Source: Tetrahymena thermophila SB210
Taxonomy: Eukaryota > Ciliophora > Oligohymenophorea > Hymenostomatida > Tetrahymenidae
Direction of reading: 5' to 3'
Assembly: GCF_000189635.1 (NCBI RefSeq)
Contig: NW_002476153.1
Location: 1 to 64,000, forward strand
DNA: 64,000 bases
Shown here: one piece after another, positions 25,941 through 37,941 of the stretch
Numbering within the stretch: position 1 is the first letter of the stretch
Layout of the letters: the number at the start of each line of letters is the position of its first letter
Program-made: the position numbers and the translations under genes
Notes under the pieces: generated by a model
The model's database searches: none
What the model was told of the DNA's origin: nothing
Seen by the model: only the letters and a program-made list of their open reading frames with translations

Positions 25941-27454
25941 TCAAGCTCTGTTAGGATAGAGCATAACTCTAAGGACGGAACCAATAGCTTGAGGGGGGAG
26001 GTTGTGAGCAAATCTAGCAACAGCAACACCGTTGTTACCGTGAGCCTTACCAATTCTACCCCAGATGGTCTAATATTTTAAGAATTTAGAAATTAATATA
26101 AATTAAAAAAAATATTTATTTATTTATGTTTAAATTAAACACCATTTATTTCTCTTAAAATTATTCGATTTACATATTATCCATTCATATAAAAATAATT
26201 AGATAGATAGATAAAAAGATATATTTATTAACTATCTTCATTTTTTAGATAAAATTTCAATATCTTTTACAAAGTGTGAGTTTATTTATTGCTGATAAAT
26301 TTTATTTTTCATTAGTATTTATTTATTCAAGTTAGAACTATCAGGCTACTGGAAAGTGAAGTAGATAGAGAGTTAATTTTTTTTATCATATAAATTAGAT
26401 TATTTATTGTAACATTTTTTTAATTTAATTTTTTTTTTCTTCCCATTTCTTATGATTTCTAGTTTATGAAAAATATTTTCATCCTTTGCTATTTATTCCA
26501 AGCGCTATTTACTCAATTTAAACACATTTGCTATCTTAAGCTTCTATCAGCTACTTTATTAAAAGAGTTTGGAATTATTATAACACCTTTAAATATATTT
26601 ATCTTAGTAATTATAGGCTTTCCTATTTAATGAATTTTGTTTATCCTATAAAGTTTTTTTTTTAATATGACTTGCCTGTCTTTAAATTTGTTTCTTTAAT
26701 CATAAGGGCGAATCTTTAGATGAAGGTTTGGATTAAAATATTTTATGAATAGTTTCAAGAGAATTGAGTTTTTTGTCAATAAAATATTTTTTAATTACTC
26801 TGTAGTTAGAACCGTTCTTCTTTTGACCCTTGTAAATGTAAACAACTCTCTTTCCTTGATAGAAAGCAACATCTTCCTTGGTGTTGACGTTTTAGAGCTT
26901 AAGGAGAGCTTGGTTGGAGTTTTAGGTGTGCTTGGATCTATTTAATTTAAATAAAAAGAAAATTTAGTAAAATATTATTTATTTTCTTCATTTTATCATT
27001 TCATCCACAAAAAGCAATTTATATTGATATATAATATCGATATTGTTTGTGCATATTTAACCAATTTAAAATATATCAGCTGTTCCCTAATTTTATTTGC
27101 TTAAAATGATGGCAAATGATACTTTTATGGTTAAAATGCTCTATTAGCTTTCATTAATGATCGCATTAAATCATTTATTAATTGCTTGAATAGTTTTGGG
27201 TAGTGACTTAAAATTTTTTTGAGTCTCAATTTTGTGCTTTGAGGAAGTTGATTTTAAATGAAGCAAGAAACATTGAAGAAAATGATAATTTACCTTCTGA
27301 AACCAGTGAAAGCAGCCTTAACCCAGAGTCTATTTATTATTATGATAAAAAAATGTTAACTTTGTAGTCATGTGATTGCGCTGAAATATTTTAAATAATC
27401 CTATTATGTTTCATACCTGGTGGGAGCAACAGGAGAAGTTGAAGTCTTAGCCAT
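25941..27454 (-). CDS. RPL35A: Large-subunit ribosomal protein eL33 (RPL35A)
   Basis: Four exons on the minus strand (27454-27417, 27329-27294, 26937-26799, 26069-25941) give 113 aa, close to the usual ~110. Diagnostic eL33 stretches are [45 protein letters not shown] and the C-terminal [19 protein letters not shown]. It is a structural protein of the 60S subunit. Exons 1 and 2 are only 38 and 36 nt, and the three introns are 87, 356 and 729 nt, so over 75% of the gene is intron. Codon use differs from the neighbours: it strongly prefers C-ending codons and AAG, as expected of a very highly expressed Tetrahymena gene. The first ATG follows an AAAA context and starts [13 protein letters not shown]. 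The introns were checked by eye for snoRNA boxes and none was convincing. Confidence 0.95.
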
Positions 27455-27976
27455 TTTTGATAAATATTAATGTCTTTATGAAAATTTTGTTTTCTTTCTT
27501 TTTTAATTTTTTTGTATTTTAACTTTAATTGACTCTTTTTATTTTGATTCCTTCGATTCCTATTAATTAATTTTTTGGCCTTTGAATTTATATCTTAATC
27601 CTCCCTTCTTTTTCCTTTTATCCTTTTTTCATTCATTTACTTTTATTCTATTATAGGTACCATATCTATCAGATTCATTTAACACTTAGTCAAAAAATCT
27701 TTAACACTTCAAAAGATACTTGATTCTATGTCTCTCTCTTTGTATTTTAGGCAACCATTTTTTTTCATCATACATTGCTAATTTATTTTTTTTGAATTAT
27801 TAAATTTTTTTTTTTAAATTAACCTTAAGCCAGTTATTCTATTTTAAAATTATTTTTTCAAAAAACAAAAAATTTTTTAATTTAAAATAAATTATTTAAT
27901 TTATTTATTTTTGCATACAATTGAATAATTTTTACAAAAAAATAAAATACATGAATGGTAAATAAAATTTATTTTG
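27455..27976 (-). promoter_or_regulatory. eL33 promoter and leader
   Basis: 522 nt between eL33 and the end of the next minus-strand gene. The eL33 sense strand is strongly purine-rich for ~130 nt before the ATG. It contains AAGGCCAA at 27575-27582 (reverse strand), about 120 nt upstream of the start. The same octamer lies upstream of uS10 (see findings). No TATA element can be singled out. Confidence 0.4.
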
Positions 27977-29166
27977 TCACTTTTCTTATTCTATTTATAC
28001 TTTTTAGATTATGTAATTACCAGTCAAGAAAACAACTAAAATTTTATCATCTCCATGAAATATTATTTAAGATATATTTTCATTGAAATACTCTTTCAAA
28101 ATGTTAGTATAATTCTTATTTATAGGATAATCATTTAAATTCTAATTTTTTAATATAAAACCTTGCTCTTAATCAACTTAAATATCTTTTACCTTTATAA
28201 GCTTATCTAAAGGCTTAATAATCAGTTATTTTTATGAAATTTAGTTAATTTTCCATATCTCTAAAGTAGTATAATTTGTCTTTTTACCAAAGAGAATACT
28301 ATATGCAAGTAAATATTTTAATTAAGAATTATAGTCAAGGAGATATTTTATCGTGCTCTATTTTAGGGTTGATATACATTACAAGCTAGTGAGTTCCCAA
28401 ATTTTTATTTCATTATCTCTTCTGGCTGATGTAGCTAACATATCCCATTTTCCTTTATAATTTTATATAGTTTTTAAAAGTATATTGAGATGAATAATTT
28501 ACCTTTTAATCTTAAATATTTTATTTAGCATACATCCGATTAATGAGCATTGACAGCTTTGATTTCTGTTCCCTTATAAATATCCCATAATATAAAATAC
28601 CTTGACTAACCAGTAATTACTATAGATTTACTTGATTTACTTAAGTAATTGTAATACCTTAAATATTAAGAAGATTAAAATCTATCTTCAAAAGAAAGGA
28701 TTGAAGTTGAAATTATTGATTTTTTATTTATGTTTAAACTTCTTATCATTTTAAAATTGTTGTTGAGCAAAATTATTTTTTAGCCTAATTCTATCAAAAT
28801 AAAACTACTTCCTTTTTAGCTAATTTGTTGTATCTTTTGAATTTAGTTTAAATTTTGTTCATTTTAGTTTGCAATTAATTAAACGCTTCTTTAATGCTTA
28901 ATTGAAATATTTTAACTATCATCGCAATTCAGATAGTAAGATTCAATTTTTATTTAACATGTAACAAATAGCAATCTTTTAATTATATTCGAATAGCTCA
29001 ATGCTGAGCAAGCATTCTTTTAGATTGTTTTTACACATTAATAATAAGGCTCATCATTACTTTCTTCGTTAAATCTCCATATTTAAATTCCTTTAAAATT
29101 CACTAATAAACATAAATAATTTTAATTTAAAACAACAGCTTCCTATATCCTAACATTTTTTTCCAT
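27977..29166 (-). CDS. WD40-repeat-like protein (351 aa)
   Basis: Three exons, 29166-28503, 28452-28383 and 28298-27977, join in phase to 351 aa. WD-type signatures are visible: FKGIQIWRFNEES near residue 30, TGQSRYFILWDIYKG at ~185-200 followed by AVNAHQSDVCQIKYL, and ATSARRDNEIKIWEL at ~225-240, then LEIWKINQ. These match strands of WD40 beta-propeller blades (x-WD/IW after a hydrophobic strand and a GH/AH turn). The repeats are degenerate and too few are clear to name the family; it may be a short propeller or part of one. There are no membrane segments. It lies between eL33 and RPA43 on the same strand with spacing of ~0.5 and ~1 kb, too far for overlap. Function unknown; a scaffold role is the usual one for WD40 proteins. 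Confidence 0.7.
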
Positions 29167-30147
29167 TTTAGCAGAGATAAAACAATATATTAAGATAAAT
29201 TAGAATATATTTTATTCCTAATTTTAAGTTGATAAATCAAGCAATAGAGTATTAAAAAATAATAATCAAAACTCTAGTTTTTATTAAATAAAGATATGAA
29301 TTGTGAATTAATTTTTACATTGACTAAATAATAGAATTTAAATTAAATATCAGTTTACCTTTCGATAGAATTATGATAAACATACACAAAAAAATAAATA
29401 GTTTTTAACATTGATCATAAATATTTCATGAATAACTAAAATTGCATTATCCTATTATTTAAAGCTTACTTATATGCTAAAAATTGATAAAATGAGCATG
29501 ATTTATTGGAAAAAATAGTAAAATATATGTTTTAAAATGTAAAAAAGAAATATAAACATATATACAGGAAACATTTGGGAATTTTAAACAACAACAACAA
29601 CAACGATAAACTTGATGGTGCAATATATTTTATTAAGAATTTTTTTAAAATTAAATTTATAAAATACTAAATGATTTCAAATATAAAATTTGATAGCTAT
29701 TAAGGCTCTTTATTTTTTAAGAAATGTTATTTTTATGTTTTGAGTTTATAAGATATATTAATATTTTGAAATTTTGAACATTAAAAATTTAAAAGAGACA
29801 CTCACTCACTGTACAGAAATAGTTATGTATATGATGATATTTATAGATGGTAGATATTATTAATTAATTAATAAATTAAAATTAAAGGAATCTTTAAAGG
29901 AGAAGTATGAAATTATTGCATTTATTTCAATCTTATTTTTATTTTCTACTTATTAATATCATTTGCTCAATTATTATCAATAATTAAGATTTTCTTAATA
30001 AAGTTTTAATTATTTTCTAAGTTGATGTCAATGCTGCTGCTTGCTCTTTATAATAACTAGTTTACTAAGATATTTCTTTATATATATTTCTAAAATCATT
30101 TATTTGCAAGGTTTGAATAGATAAGTGAAAGTATATTTAACTTTCCC
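29167..30147. other. Intergenic, RPA43 to WD40-like gene
   Basis: About 980 nt. It should contain the RPA43 3' end and the promoter of the WD40-like gene. A short (AAC)n run (five to six units) lies at ~29590-29604. Nothing else is seen. Confidence 0.5.
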
Positions 30148-30792
30148 TCATTCCTTCAAATTGCTGTATTTGCTAAGACTTTTCTCGACAAGTTCCTAGA
30201 TTTTTGTATGGTCCATAACTTTGTATTTGTCTTTTATAGATGAATATGGTCCGTTTTTCTTTGTATTTTTTAATGAACCAATAAGCATAAAATCTCCAAA
30301 CTCCTATAAATCTACTGTTTTAACTTCAAATTAAATATCGTCACTGACTTCAATCACTGTATTTTCTTTGGCATCTACCCATTCGCTATCATCGTTTAAC
30401 TTTAAAATCTTATCGGATATATCATCTGCATATATTAATACATTAAATAGGCCGAAAAGCTATAAACTGATGTGAGTGTTGAAAGTTTGGGTAACTTATC
30501 CTAGGAAGACATCGCCTTATTTAATCTAAAGTACCTTCAAACGATATGAGCAAGGAACAAAAATTACTGGAGATTCATCATGAATGGAAGCCTTTTCAGA
30601 TGACTTTTTAATATTTTTGCATTAAAGAACGATGCCTTGATGCTTTTGATCCCATTTAAATAGCTTCTTTTGCACAAAATTTTTAAGGGAGTTCTTCAAG
30701 TTACGCAAATCACAAGGATAAAGAGGAATCAATTCTTCGCACTTTTTCTTTTCAATTTAAGCTTGAGATGAAGCACCTTCTTCTACTTCCAT
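30148..30792 (-). CDS. RPA43: RNA polymerase I subunit RPA43
   Basis: A single-exon minus-strand gene of 214 aa ending in TGA at 30150-30148. After a short N-terminus (MEVEEGASSQ) it has the tip-domain pattern of the Rpb7/Rpa43 family. A first sheet contains YPCDLRNLKNSLKNFV and GIVLQCKNIK. A strand with PVIFVPCSYRLKVLQIKQGD precedes FLGQVTQTFNTHISLQLFGLFNVLI, the OB-fold part typical of Rpa43. Then come EVSDDIQFEVKTVDLQEF and MLIGSL. In other eukaryotes RPA43 pairs with RPA14 to form the stalk of Pol I and contacts the initiation factor Rrn3; it acts in the nucleolus on rRNA genes. The hits to the family pattern are spread over the whole protein. RPB7 and RPC8 are the alternatives, but the G-x-FN-A-I and IGSL segments favour RPA43. 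Confidence 0.75.
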
Positions 30793-31960
30793 TTTTAATA
30801 CTATTTAATTTAGTTTTTTTTATCTTTTAATTCGACTAATAACTAATCTAGCTATTTTTATTTTTTTTTGGTTTTAAGTATAAAATATAATATACTAAAC
30901 TAATTTATATACAATGAAATATTTATCATTTAAGTAAAGCATTCATTTCTTGGCCAATAAGAAAAAAAATCTTCTCATTCATTCTATTCAATTAGTGAAT
31001 TCATTCATTCATTGATAATCTTCTTTTTATAAAATAAATGAAGATAGTAGAAATCTCTTTTCATGTTAATTTGATATATAAAATTATATGCGAAGAGACA
31101 TTATTCATTCATATTTGTCAAATATTTCTTCACTTTTTGTCTTTATTAGCTTGAAAAACTTTTTTAGATTTTAATTACCTATGATTTTTATCTTGCTATT
31201 AATTCTCTCAAAGCATTTAATTTTGAAAGCATATTAATATTTTTTTTAATTTGTTTACAAAAAATAAAATAATAATTTTAATTTATTGACAAAAATTCTA
31301 AAATATATTTTTATTTTTATCTACTTCATTTATTTTAAAAGTTTTATAATATTGAGCTACATTAGGATATCAAATTATCTAGAAATATGCTAAATATATT
31401 CATAACTAAAAACTATTTATATAAAAAATTAAGATAAAATATTTTTATTTTCAAAAAAAGTAATATATATATTGTTAGTTATTGCATTTTATGCTAATAA
31501 ATTAGGATTTTTAATCAATGAAATATGATAAAATATCTCGTTAGTGTTAGTATAAGCTAGGAATAAAAAATAAGAACTCTTTTTGTTTTGAAAAAACCAA
31601 AAAAAAACATAAATAATAAATTGTTTAGTTATCACATATTTAATAATTATTTAATTACTTCTATAAAAAAACAATAATAGTCAAAATATTAATAAGAAGA
31701 AACACTTCAGGACTATAACTTAATATTACAAATAACTCATTTTTAATACATTTAAATTCCAATAAAGATTTATTCGTCCAAACTTTATTTATTAGTGATT
31801 GATACAAAATATTTTACTAAATTTAAAACACTGAATACCAAACCAATAAAGTACATTGATAGATTGATAGGGTAATAAATACATAGCTTATTTTATATAA
31901 TCAGATAAGATTGAGAACTGAATTTTATTCTGAATAGAATACTTTCATTTTTTTGTGTAA
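30793..31960. promoter_or_regulatory. Divergent promoter region, RPA43 / acylated protein
   Basis: About 1.17 kb of A+T-rich DNA between divergent genes. There are repeated TTCATTCATT units at ~30940-31015 (ATTCATTTCTTGG, CATTCATTCATTG). No factor site is recognised. Confidence 0.45.
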
Positions 31961-34675
31961 ATGGGAGCTTGTGTTTCTTAATTTTGTCAGCAGTAAGATC
32001 AAATGATTTTGAGCGTAGCTATTGATTCTTCTAAAACCCCACAGCAAATTTATAATTAAAGTAATATAAGGTAGAAGGACTAAACTCGCTCATAAAAAGG
32101 TGATGGTCTTTAACAAGATAATGATGATAGTGATGGAGAAGAAATGCAGTTAACTTAAATGATTATGGAGCTTAATGGAATTTCTTAGAATATACAAAAT
32201 TTGATAAATTAAAGATATAATATGGAAATATAATCAATTTCGTTGATAGAGTAGGCTTAGCTCTCTTAAATTTCTAAACCCCATGATGTAGACTAAGAAT
32301 TTTCAAATAACTATTTTTTGAGTGAATAACTATTGACAAGTAAAACACCTGATGAAGTCATAATGCATAAAAGAAATAGTAATGGCAACTACTATACCCA
32401 TATGATATAAAGTTTCGCAAGTGGGGGTATAGAAGGATCACCTTCCAGCGTAACTTAAAGATAAAGTTTGAAAATATAAAGCCAGTAACACTAAGCTAGT
32501 GCTCTTGCCAAAAAATAAAAATCTAAAAAAAAAAGACAATTTTTAGTATTTCGCCTTCCGAGGACATAGTTTTTACTACCATAATTGCAAGTAGTACCAT
32601 CTTTAAATGCAAATGAAGTTCAGGATATTTACTATTTAAAAGATTTATACGATATTTAGAAAATTATTAGCAGCAATTTGATTATTAACACAGGCACTAA
32701 AAGAAGAATTTCTGCTTCTTAATTTTATCAATAGAATTTACAAGAAAAAGCGAGCAATAATAACACATCCTTATTCTTTAAAAAACTTACTATTGTAATG
32801 AATGAGATTTTGTTAAACGACATCAGCTTTCTAAGCAACTTAGAACAATGGAGCTAAATTTAAAAGCTATCTCTTCACATCCAGAGCTCATCAAACACAG
32901 ATTTTTTAGGTATGCTAATAGTTAGATTTAGGGACATTCAAGAACTTTCATTTAGAATTGATACAACTTTTAATTTGACAGATGACTTTTAGATGGCAAT
33001 TTGCTCGTTGATAAATCTTTATAAAGTGAAATTTGTTTTTAATAACTTACTTTTTGATAATCATGAATAGAGCAAACTATTTTATGAGCGTTTATTATGT
33101 TCAGTAATTGGAAAGCAGCTAGCAGAAAGGTATTATCAGCAAGCTTCTGCAACGTCTTTAGCTTCGATTGGAATGAATTTATGCTAACAATAGCAAGTAC
33201 CTTAATTTATATAACTAGAATCAATAAAATTTTCTTTTATTAACACTGATTGCACTCTTATTTTTGAAACGCTTCTTAATAAAGTTTTCAAAGGGATAAC
33301 TTTAGCAAAACTTAAAAAAATGGCATTCAAAATGCATGTATGCTAAGATGCTGCAAATTATCAAGTTTAAATGCTAAACTACTTTTTATCTTCATGCTAC
33401 CAATCAGGTACAAATTCAACTATTAATATGAACAAGCTTAAAGTGATTAATTTTGGAATACATGTTTCTCCATCCGACCACAATACATAAGAAAATAATA
33501 CAGCAAGATTCTAGTTATCAACCTCGAACCATTTCGATGATGAAATAATGGGGACAAAGGCTAGTACAAATATGAACTAGTATGCATCAGTTTAAGAGAT
33601 ATCACCTAAAAAACTTGGATAAAACAAAAAGCTTAACCATGATGAGACAATATAAAACTTTATAAATAACCATCAAATAACACAAAGTATTTCAACAGGA
33701 AATATTCCTTCACATAGATTATCGTAATTCGGAGCTGAAATGCATTAGTCATTTAGCAGTTTCAACCCTTAAATGAGTTTCAATTTAAATAACAACAACA
33801 ACAACAACAACAATAATAATAATAATGGAAGCGTTAGTAATCAATACATGCTAGGAAGCTAAAACGAACTAAGATCTTAGCTTTCAAAGAATTACCTAAA
33901 TGGATTTTTGAAAAACTTTGAAGTTAAAAAGATCCGTAAGATTATGATGAGAGACGAAACTGGTGCTAATTATTTTAATAGCAACTTATCTATAATTAAA
34001 GCTGCTTAAAATCTTGTTTAGGTGAATTTGCAATTCACTTTAACTCAAGAAAACTAATTTCAAAATTTAATATCTTTAATGTAATATAATTAAAGTACTA
34101 TTAAGAAGCTCTAATTAGAGATAGAAAAAAAGATATTAATTTCTTTATACGATGATCATAAACTATTTAACATCATAAGCAAGATGTAAAATTTAATTTC
34201 TTTTAAAGTAAATTACAAGACAAAAGAGCCCATATTTTATTAAGTGATTTCTGCTCCTAATCTTATTAAATTTTGTGAATACAAAAATGTATTCAATTAG
34301 TCTCCTGTTAAGCAATCCATACGCCAATATGTTGGGTAAGGTAACTAAACAGTAGCTCTATTTATTAAAACAATAGTGTAAGCAAAAAATCTGTTACACA
34401 TGTAATCACCTGATTTCACATAACTTTTATCATATTTAAACCCTAAAGCAAATAAGGAATAGGTTAAAGATTTATTATTTTAAGATATAATAATCATAAA
34501 ATTGATAAAATAAGTAAAAAAAAGACTTGCTATGTGTTACATCTGCATCCACCCTAGTCTAAAATAATTTTATAAATCAAATTCTCTAACAAATAGAGTA
34601 GAATGTTCTATAGATTTGCAAACCAATAATATCTCTTAAAACTAATTCTTACTAGACTTAAGCCAGTTCTATTGA
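31961..34675 (+). CDS. Large protein with N-terminal acylation signal (904 aa)
   Basis: One exon of 905 codons in ciliate code ending in TGA. It starts MGACVSQFCQQ. Gly2 followed by Ser6 fits N-myristoylation, and Cys4 and Cys9 could be palmitoylated, so attachment to a membrane is likely (known rule applied to a visible motif). The first ~240 residues are Gln/Ser-rich and low-complexity with a basic stretch (AKKQKSKKKRQF). Residues ~260-480 look folded and have leucine-rich spacing (FLSNLEQWSQIQKLSLHIQ, IVRFRDIQELSF). After a Ser/Asn linker with a pure Asn run (codons AAC x6, AAT x5 at ~33793-33825), a second folded region follows to the end. No catalytic motif is recognised. The gene is divergent from RPA43 and upstream of uS10. 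Family not recognised. Confidence 0.8.
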
Positions 34676-35813
34676 TTATAAATAAATTTTAAATATTTTA
34701 ATAATAATTAATAAAAAATAAATATTTATTTATTTAAAGAAAATAACCGAATCAATAATAATTTACTTCAACATAAAATTATCAAATTTTTATCTACGAA
34801 AACATGTTCAAATTAGACCAATAAAAAATAAATTTACTTTCACAAATATTTTAGTAGCACTAAATTAATAATCAATTAAAGACTCATTTAAGAAATACAA
34901 ATAAGTTATCAATAATTAAAATATCTATCTAGTTAATAAAATAAAATAAATTATTTTTAAAATAAAACCATAATAAAACAAAAAATATTATAATGATTAA
35001 ATTACTTTGTTTATCAATAAATATATCTTAATTACTTACTTAAACTCATTCATTCATGCATAAATAAATAAATACATAACCAAATAATTTACTAATTTTT
35101 TGAATTTTAGATAAAATATATTTTTTATTTTTATCATATTAGATATTTTATATTTTTAAGATAATTTAATTAGTAATTTTAGGGAATAAAAAGATATTTC
35201 TTAATTTTATCTAGCTTAAGTGGAAAATAATTTTTAAATGAAACAAAAAGAAAATAAATTAAATTCTAATGAAGTTTGTTATTCAAAAATGAATTAAAAT
35301 AATTTTTAAATTAAATTAAAGTTTTCTCATAAATAATTATTCTAAAATAAAAATGGTATTTAAAATTGAAATTTATTTGAAGTAAAGATAAAAAAGGATA
35401 TGTTTATGCAGCAGCATTAAATATGAAGCCTATGAAATATTTTGAGATTTCAGCTGATGATATAATATTTTTTTTGTTTGAAGCTGCAAAATGCAAAAAT
35501 GAAAGTAAATTTTATGAATGATTGATTGCACTTGTTTATGCATTTATTTGTGGATTAGTAATAATAAAATAAATGGTATAAATAGAATATGAATGCAATT
35601 TCATTGATACTAAGAGTTTAAGATGAAGGCCAATGATAAAACACAAGAGAAAAATAAAATTAGATGAAGACAGAAAAAGAAGAAAAGATAATGAAATTAA
35701 CAAAAGGTAAATTAAGCTAAAAAAGAAAAGAAAAAATAGGCAGAAGCTAAATTAAAAAAGAAAAAGAAAAAATTAAATTAATAAAAGACAAAATCTAAAA
35801 AATTAATATAAAG
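34676..35813 (+). promoter_or_regulatory. Intergenic and uS10 leader
   Basis: About 1.1 kb. The last ~190 nt before the uS10 ATG are almost all purine on the sense strand (GATGAAGACAGAAAAAGAAG and similar), like the eL33 leader. AAGGCCAA lies at 35626-35633, ~180 nt upstream of the ATG. A short frame from ~35635 runs into the uS10 start in another frame and is treated as leader, not a gene. Confidence 0.45.
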
Positions 35814-36176
35814 ATGGACGCTACTAAGGAAACCAAGAAGGGAGAAGAAGAAGTTAAGAAGGTTAGAGTTAGAATCACCTTGACTTGCAAGAACTTAAAG
35901 TCTGTTGAAAAGGCCACCTCTGAAATCGTCTCCAGAGCCAAGAAGACTGAATAAGTCGAAGTTAAGGGACCCGTCAGAATGCCCACTAAGACTCTCGTCA
36001 TCACCGTCAGAAAGTCTCCTTGTGGTGAAGGTTCTAAGACCTGGGACAGATTCGAAATGAGAATCTACAAGAGAATTATTGATCTTACTTGCAACGTTCC
36101 TGATGTTAAGACCATCACCAACTTCAGAATCGACCCCGGTGTTGAAATCGAACTTACCATGACTGCCGACTAATGA
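35814..36176 (+). CDS. RPS20: Small-subunit ribosomal protein uS10 (RPS20)
   Basis: A single exon of 120 aa, matching the ~119 aa of eukaryotic RPS20. Signature segments are [58 protein letters not shown] and [11 protein letters not shown]. The stop is TGA at 36174-36176 after a TAA glutamine codon, so under the standard code the protein would appear one residue shorter. It sits in the head of the 40S subunit. Base composition is markedly richer in G+C than all neighbours, with preferred codons AAG, ATC, GTC and GAA, as expected of a highly expressed gene. There is no intron, unlike eL33. Confidence 0.97.
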
Positions 36177-37941
36177 GAGGATTGATGATTGCTTAATTAC
36201 TCACTATAATAAATATTAGCAACAAATTAAAAAATTTATTCTAATGCTAAATGTACGTAAAGAAATAATAATGAAAAGCAAGTGGAAAAGTATTTATATA
36301 GCAATTTCTTAAGTAAGCTTAGCATAGCGGTCGAATATTAATGCAATAATGCAATTAATTCTCGCAAAATATAAGTGTAGAACATAAAAGCATAATATTT
36401 ATAAACAAAACAGAAAAGCGAGATATCTTTTAAGAAAAGAAATGGGTTGCTATAATTGGTTTCTGAAAGTAGATAGAGTTAGTTCTTCTCTTTCAGATAG
36501 AGTTACCTCTTATAACTCACTCACCTATCAACTCTCCGCTCCTAACAAAAAGCTTATTATCATTAAATTATAATTACATAGTTTTCACATCATTATTATT
36601 ATTATGAAGAGTAAATTTTTATCTAATATAAAAGTAACGTTTTTGTAGTATTTAAACTTCCAGCTAACTTCAATTTATTCTATTTTTAACACTGTGTTTT
36701 ATCATTAACATTATTTAGCTTATTTCTATATTATAAGCATGATATATACTTTGCAAACACTGTATTAACAAACTAAATAAATATATTTTAAAAAGGCAAT
36801 ATAATTGTTGTGGTTTTCAAACTATCAGTAAATGCAGTCAACTTAATTAACATATAATACTTTAAGCTCAAACTCTCACAAACAAACACAAAAACAACAA
36901 ATATATTTTCAATGTCATGCTGTTATTTACTTCAATTATTTTCTAGGGGTTTTTTTAGCATAATTCATAATTGAAAATTCACTTGTTATCTCCTTAAAAA
37001 TATTCAAATATCTTAAAAACTTTAAACCAATTTAATATCATCTTCTTTCATTCAAACCTAAATTTAAAAATAATTCACTTTTTTTACAAGTATAAAAATC
37101 AAACAATAATTGAAATCCAATATTTATTGCCTAAAAGATATGCTTCATAGAAAGATAGATAGATACAAATATATCCTTTAACTTTATTTTAATTAAATTA
37201 AATGTTTTATGAGATAATTCTTTAAAATATTATTATTTTAGTTTGCTTTTAATTTCAATTAATATTTTAAAATAAATGATTCATTTTTTTGTTTCAAATT
37301 AATTATTTTTAAGAATTTAAATTATTTTTTATATAAAAAATTTGGAGGATTTTTTAAATCTAATGATTATTTTAAAAATAAAAATATGAATTTTATTATT
37401 TTACTTTTTGTAATAACTAATTTTTTAGTTGAAATTTTATGTTTGGGAGGGTTTTAATATAAAATTAGTATTTAATTATATAAATCAATTGAAAAATATA
37501 AAATATTTTAGATTGTATAAAAATTAATTGAAATATGTTTAGCTTTTAAAATTAAAAAGAAATATGCATTTATTTTAGTAAGATGAAATTAGGAGTAATT
37601 TTGATACTATTTTGGTATTTTGATTATTATTATCATCTACTACTTCTGATACCAATTAAAAATAACCAATACTACAAAGTATAGATTAATTAATAAATTA
37701 TATTGACTTGTCATTCAAAGTTAACAAATTTTTCAAAATACTACTTCAAAAGAATATTATGATATCTCTTCATTCTGTAGCATACAGGAAATTATTTTTA
37801 TAGAGTTATAAACTTCAAAATTTGTCATAGAAGTTTTTCTCTAAAAGAAAGAAAGATGAGCTACCTACTTGTATTGAGAGAAAAAAAATAATCAGCCATT
37901 TCAAAAATATTTTTACATAAAATATTGATTTATTCATCAAA
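36177..37941. other. Intergenic after uS10, with a structured patch
   Basis: About 1.76 kb. Mostly A+T-rich, but ~36430-36545 is richer in G+C and can fold: TCTGAAAG (36462-36469) pairs with CTTTCAGA (36490-36497), and AGATAGAGTTA occurs twice (36471-36481 and 36495-36505). A GATA x3 run lies at ~37157-37168. No protein gene is supported. Confidence 0.5.

Noticed and set aside
35449..35520. CTGATGA motif that could be a C box of a C/D snoRNA
   Set aside because: No D box at a suitable distance and no terminal stem.
35635..35850. Lys/Arg-rich frame in the uS10 leader
   Set aside because: It is a purine-only tract that translates to Lys/Arg in any frame and runs into uS10 out of frame; better explained as leader sequence.
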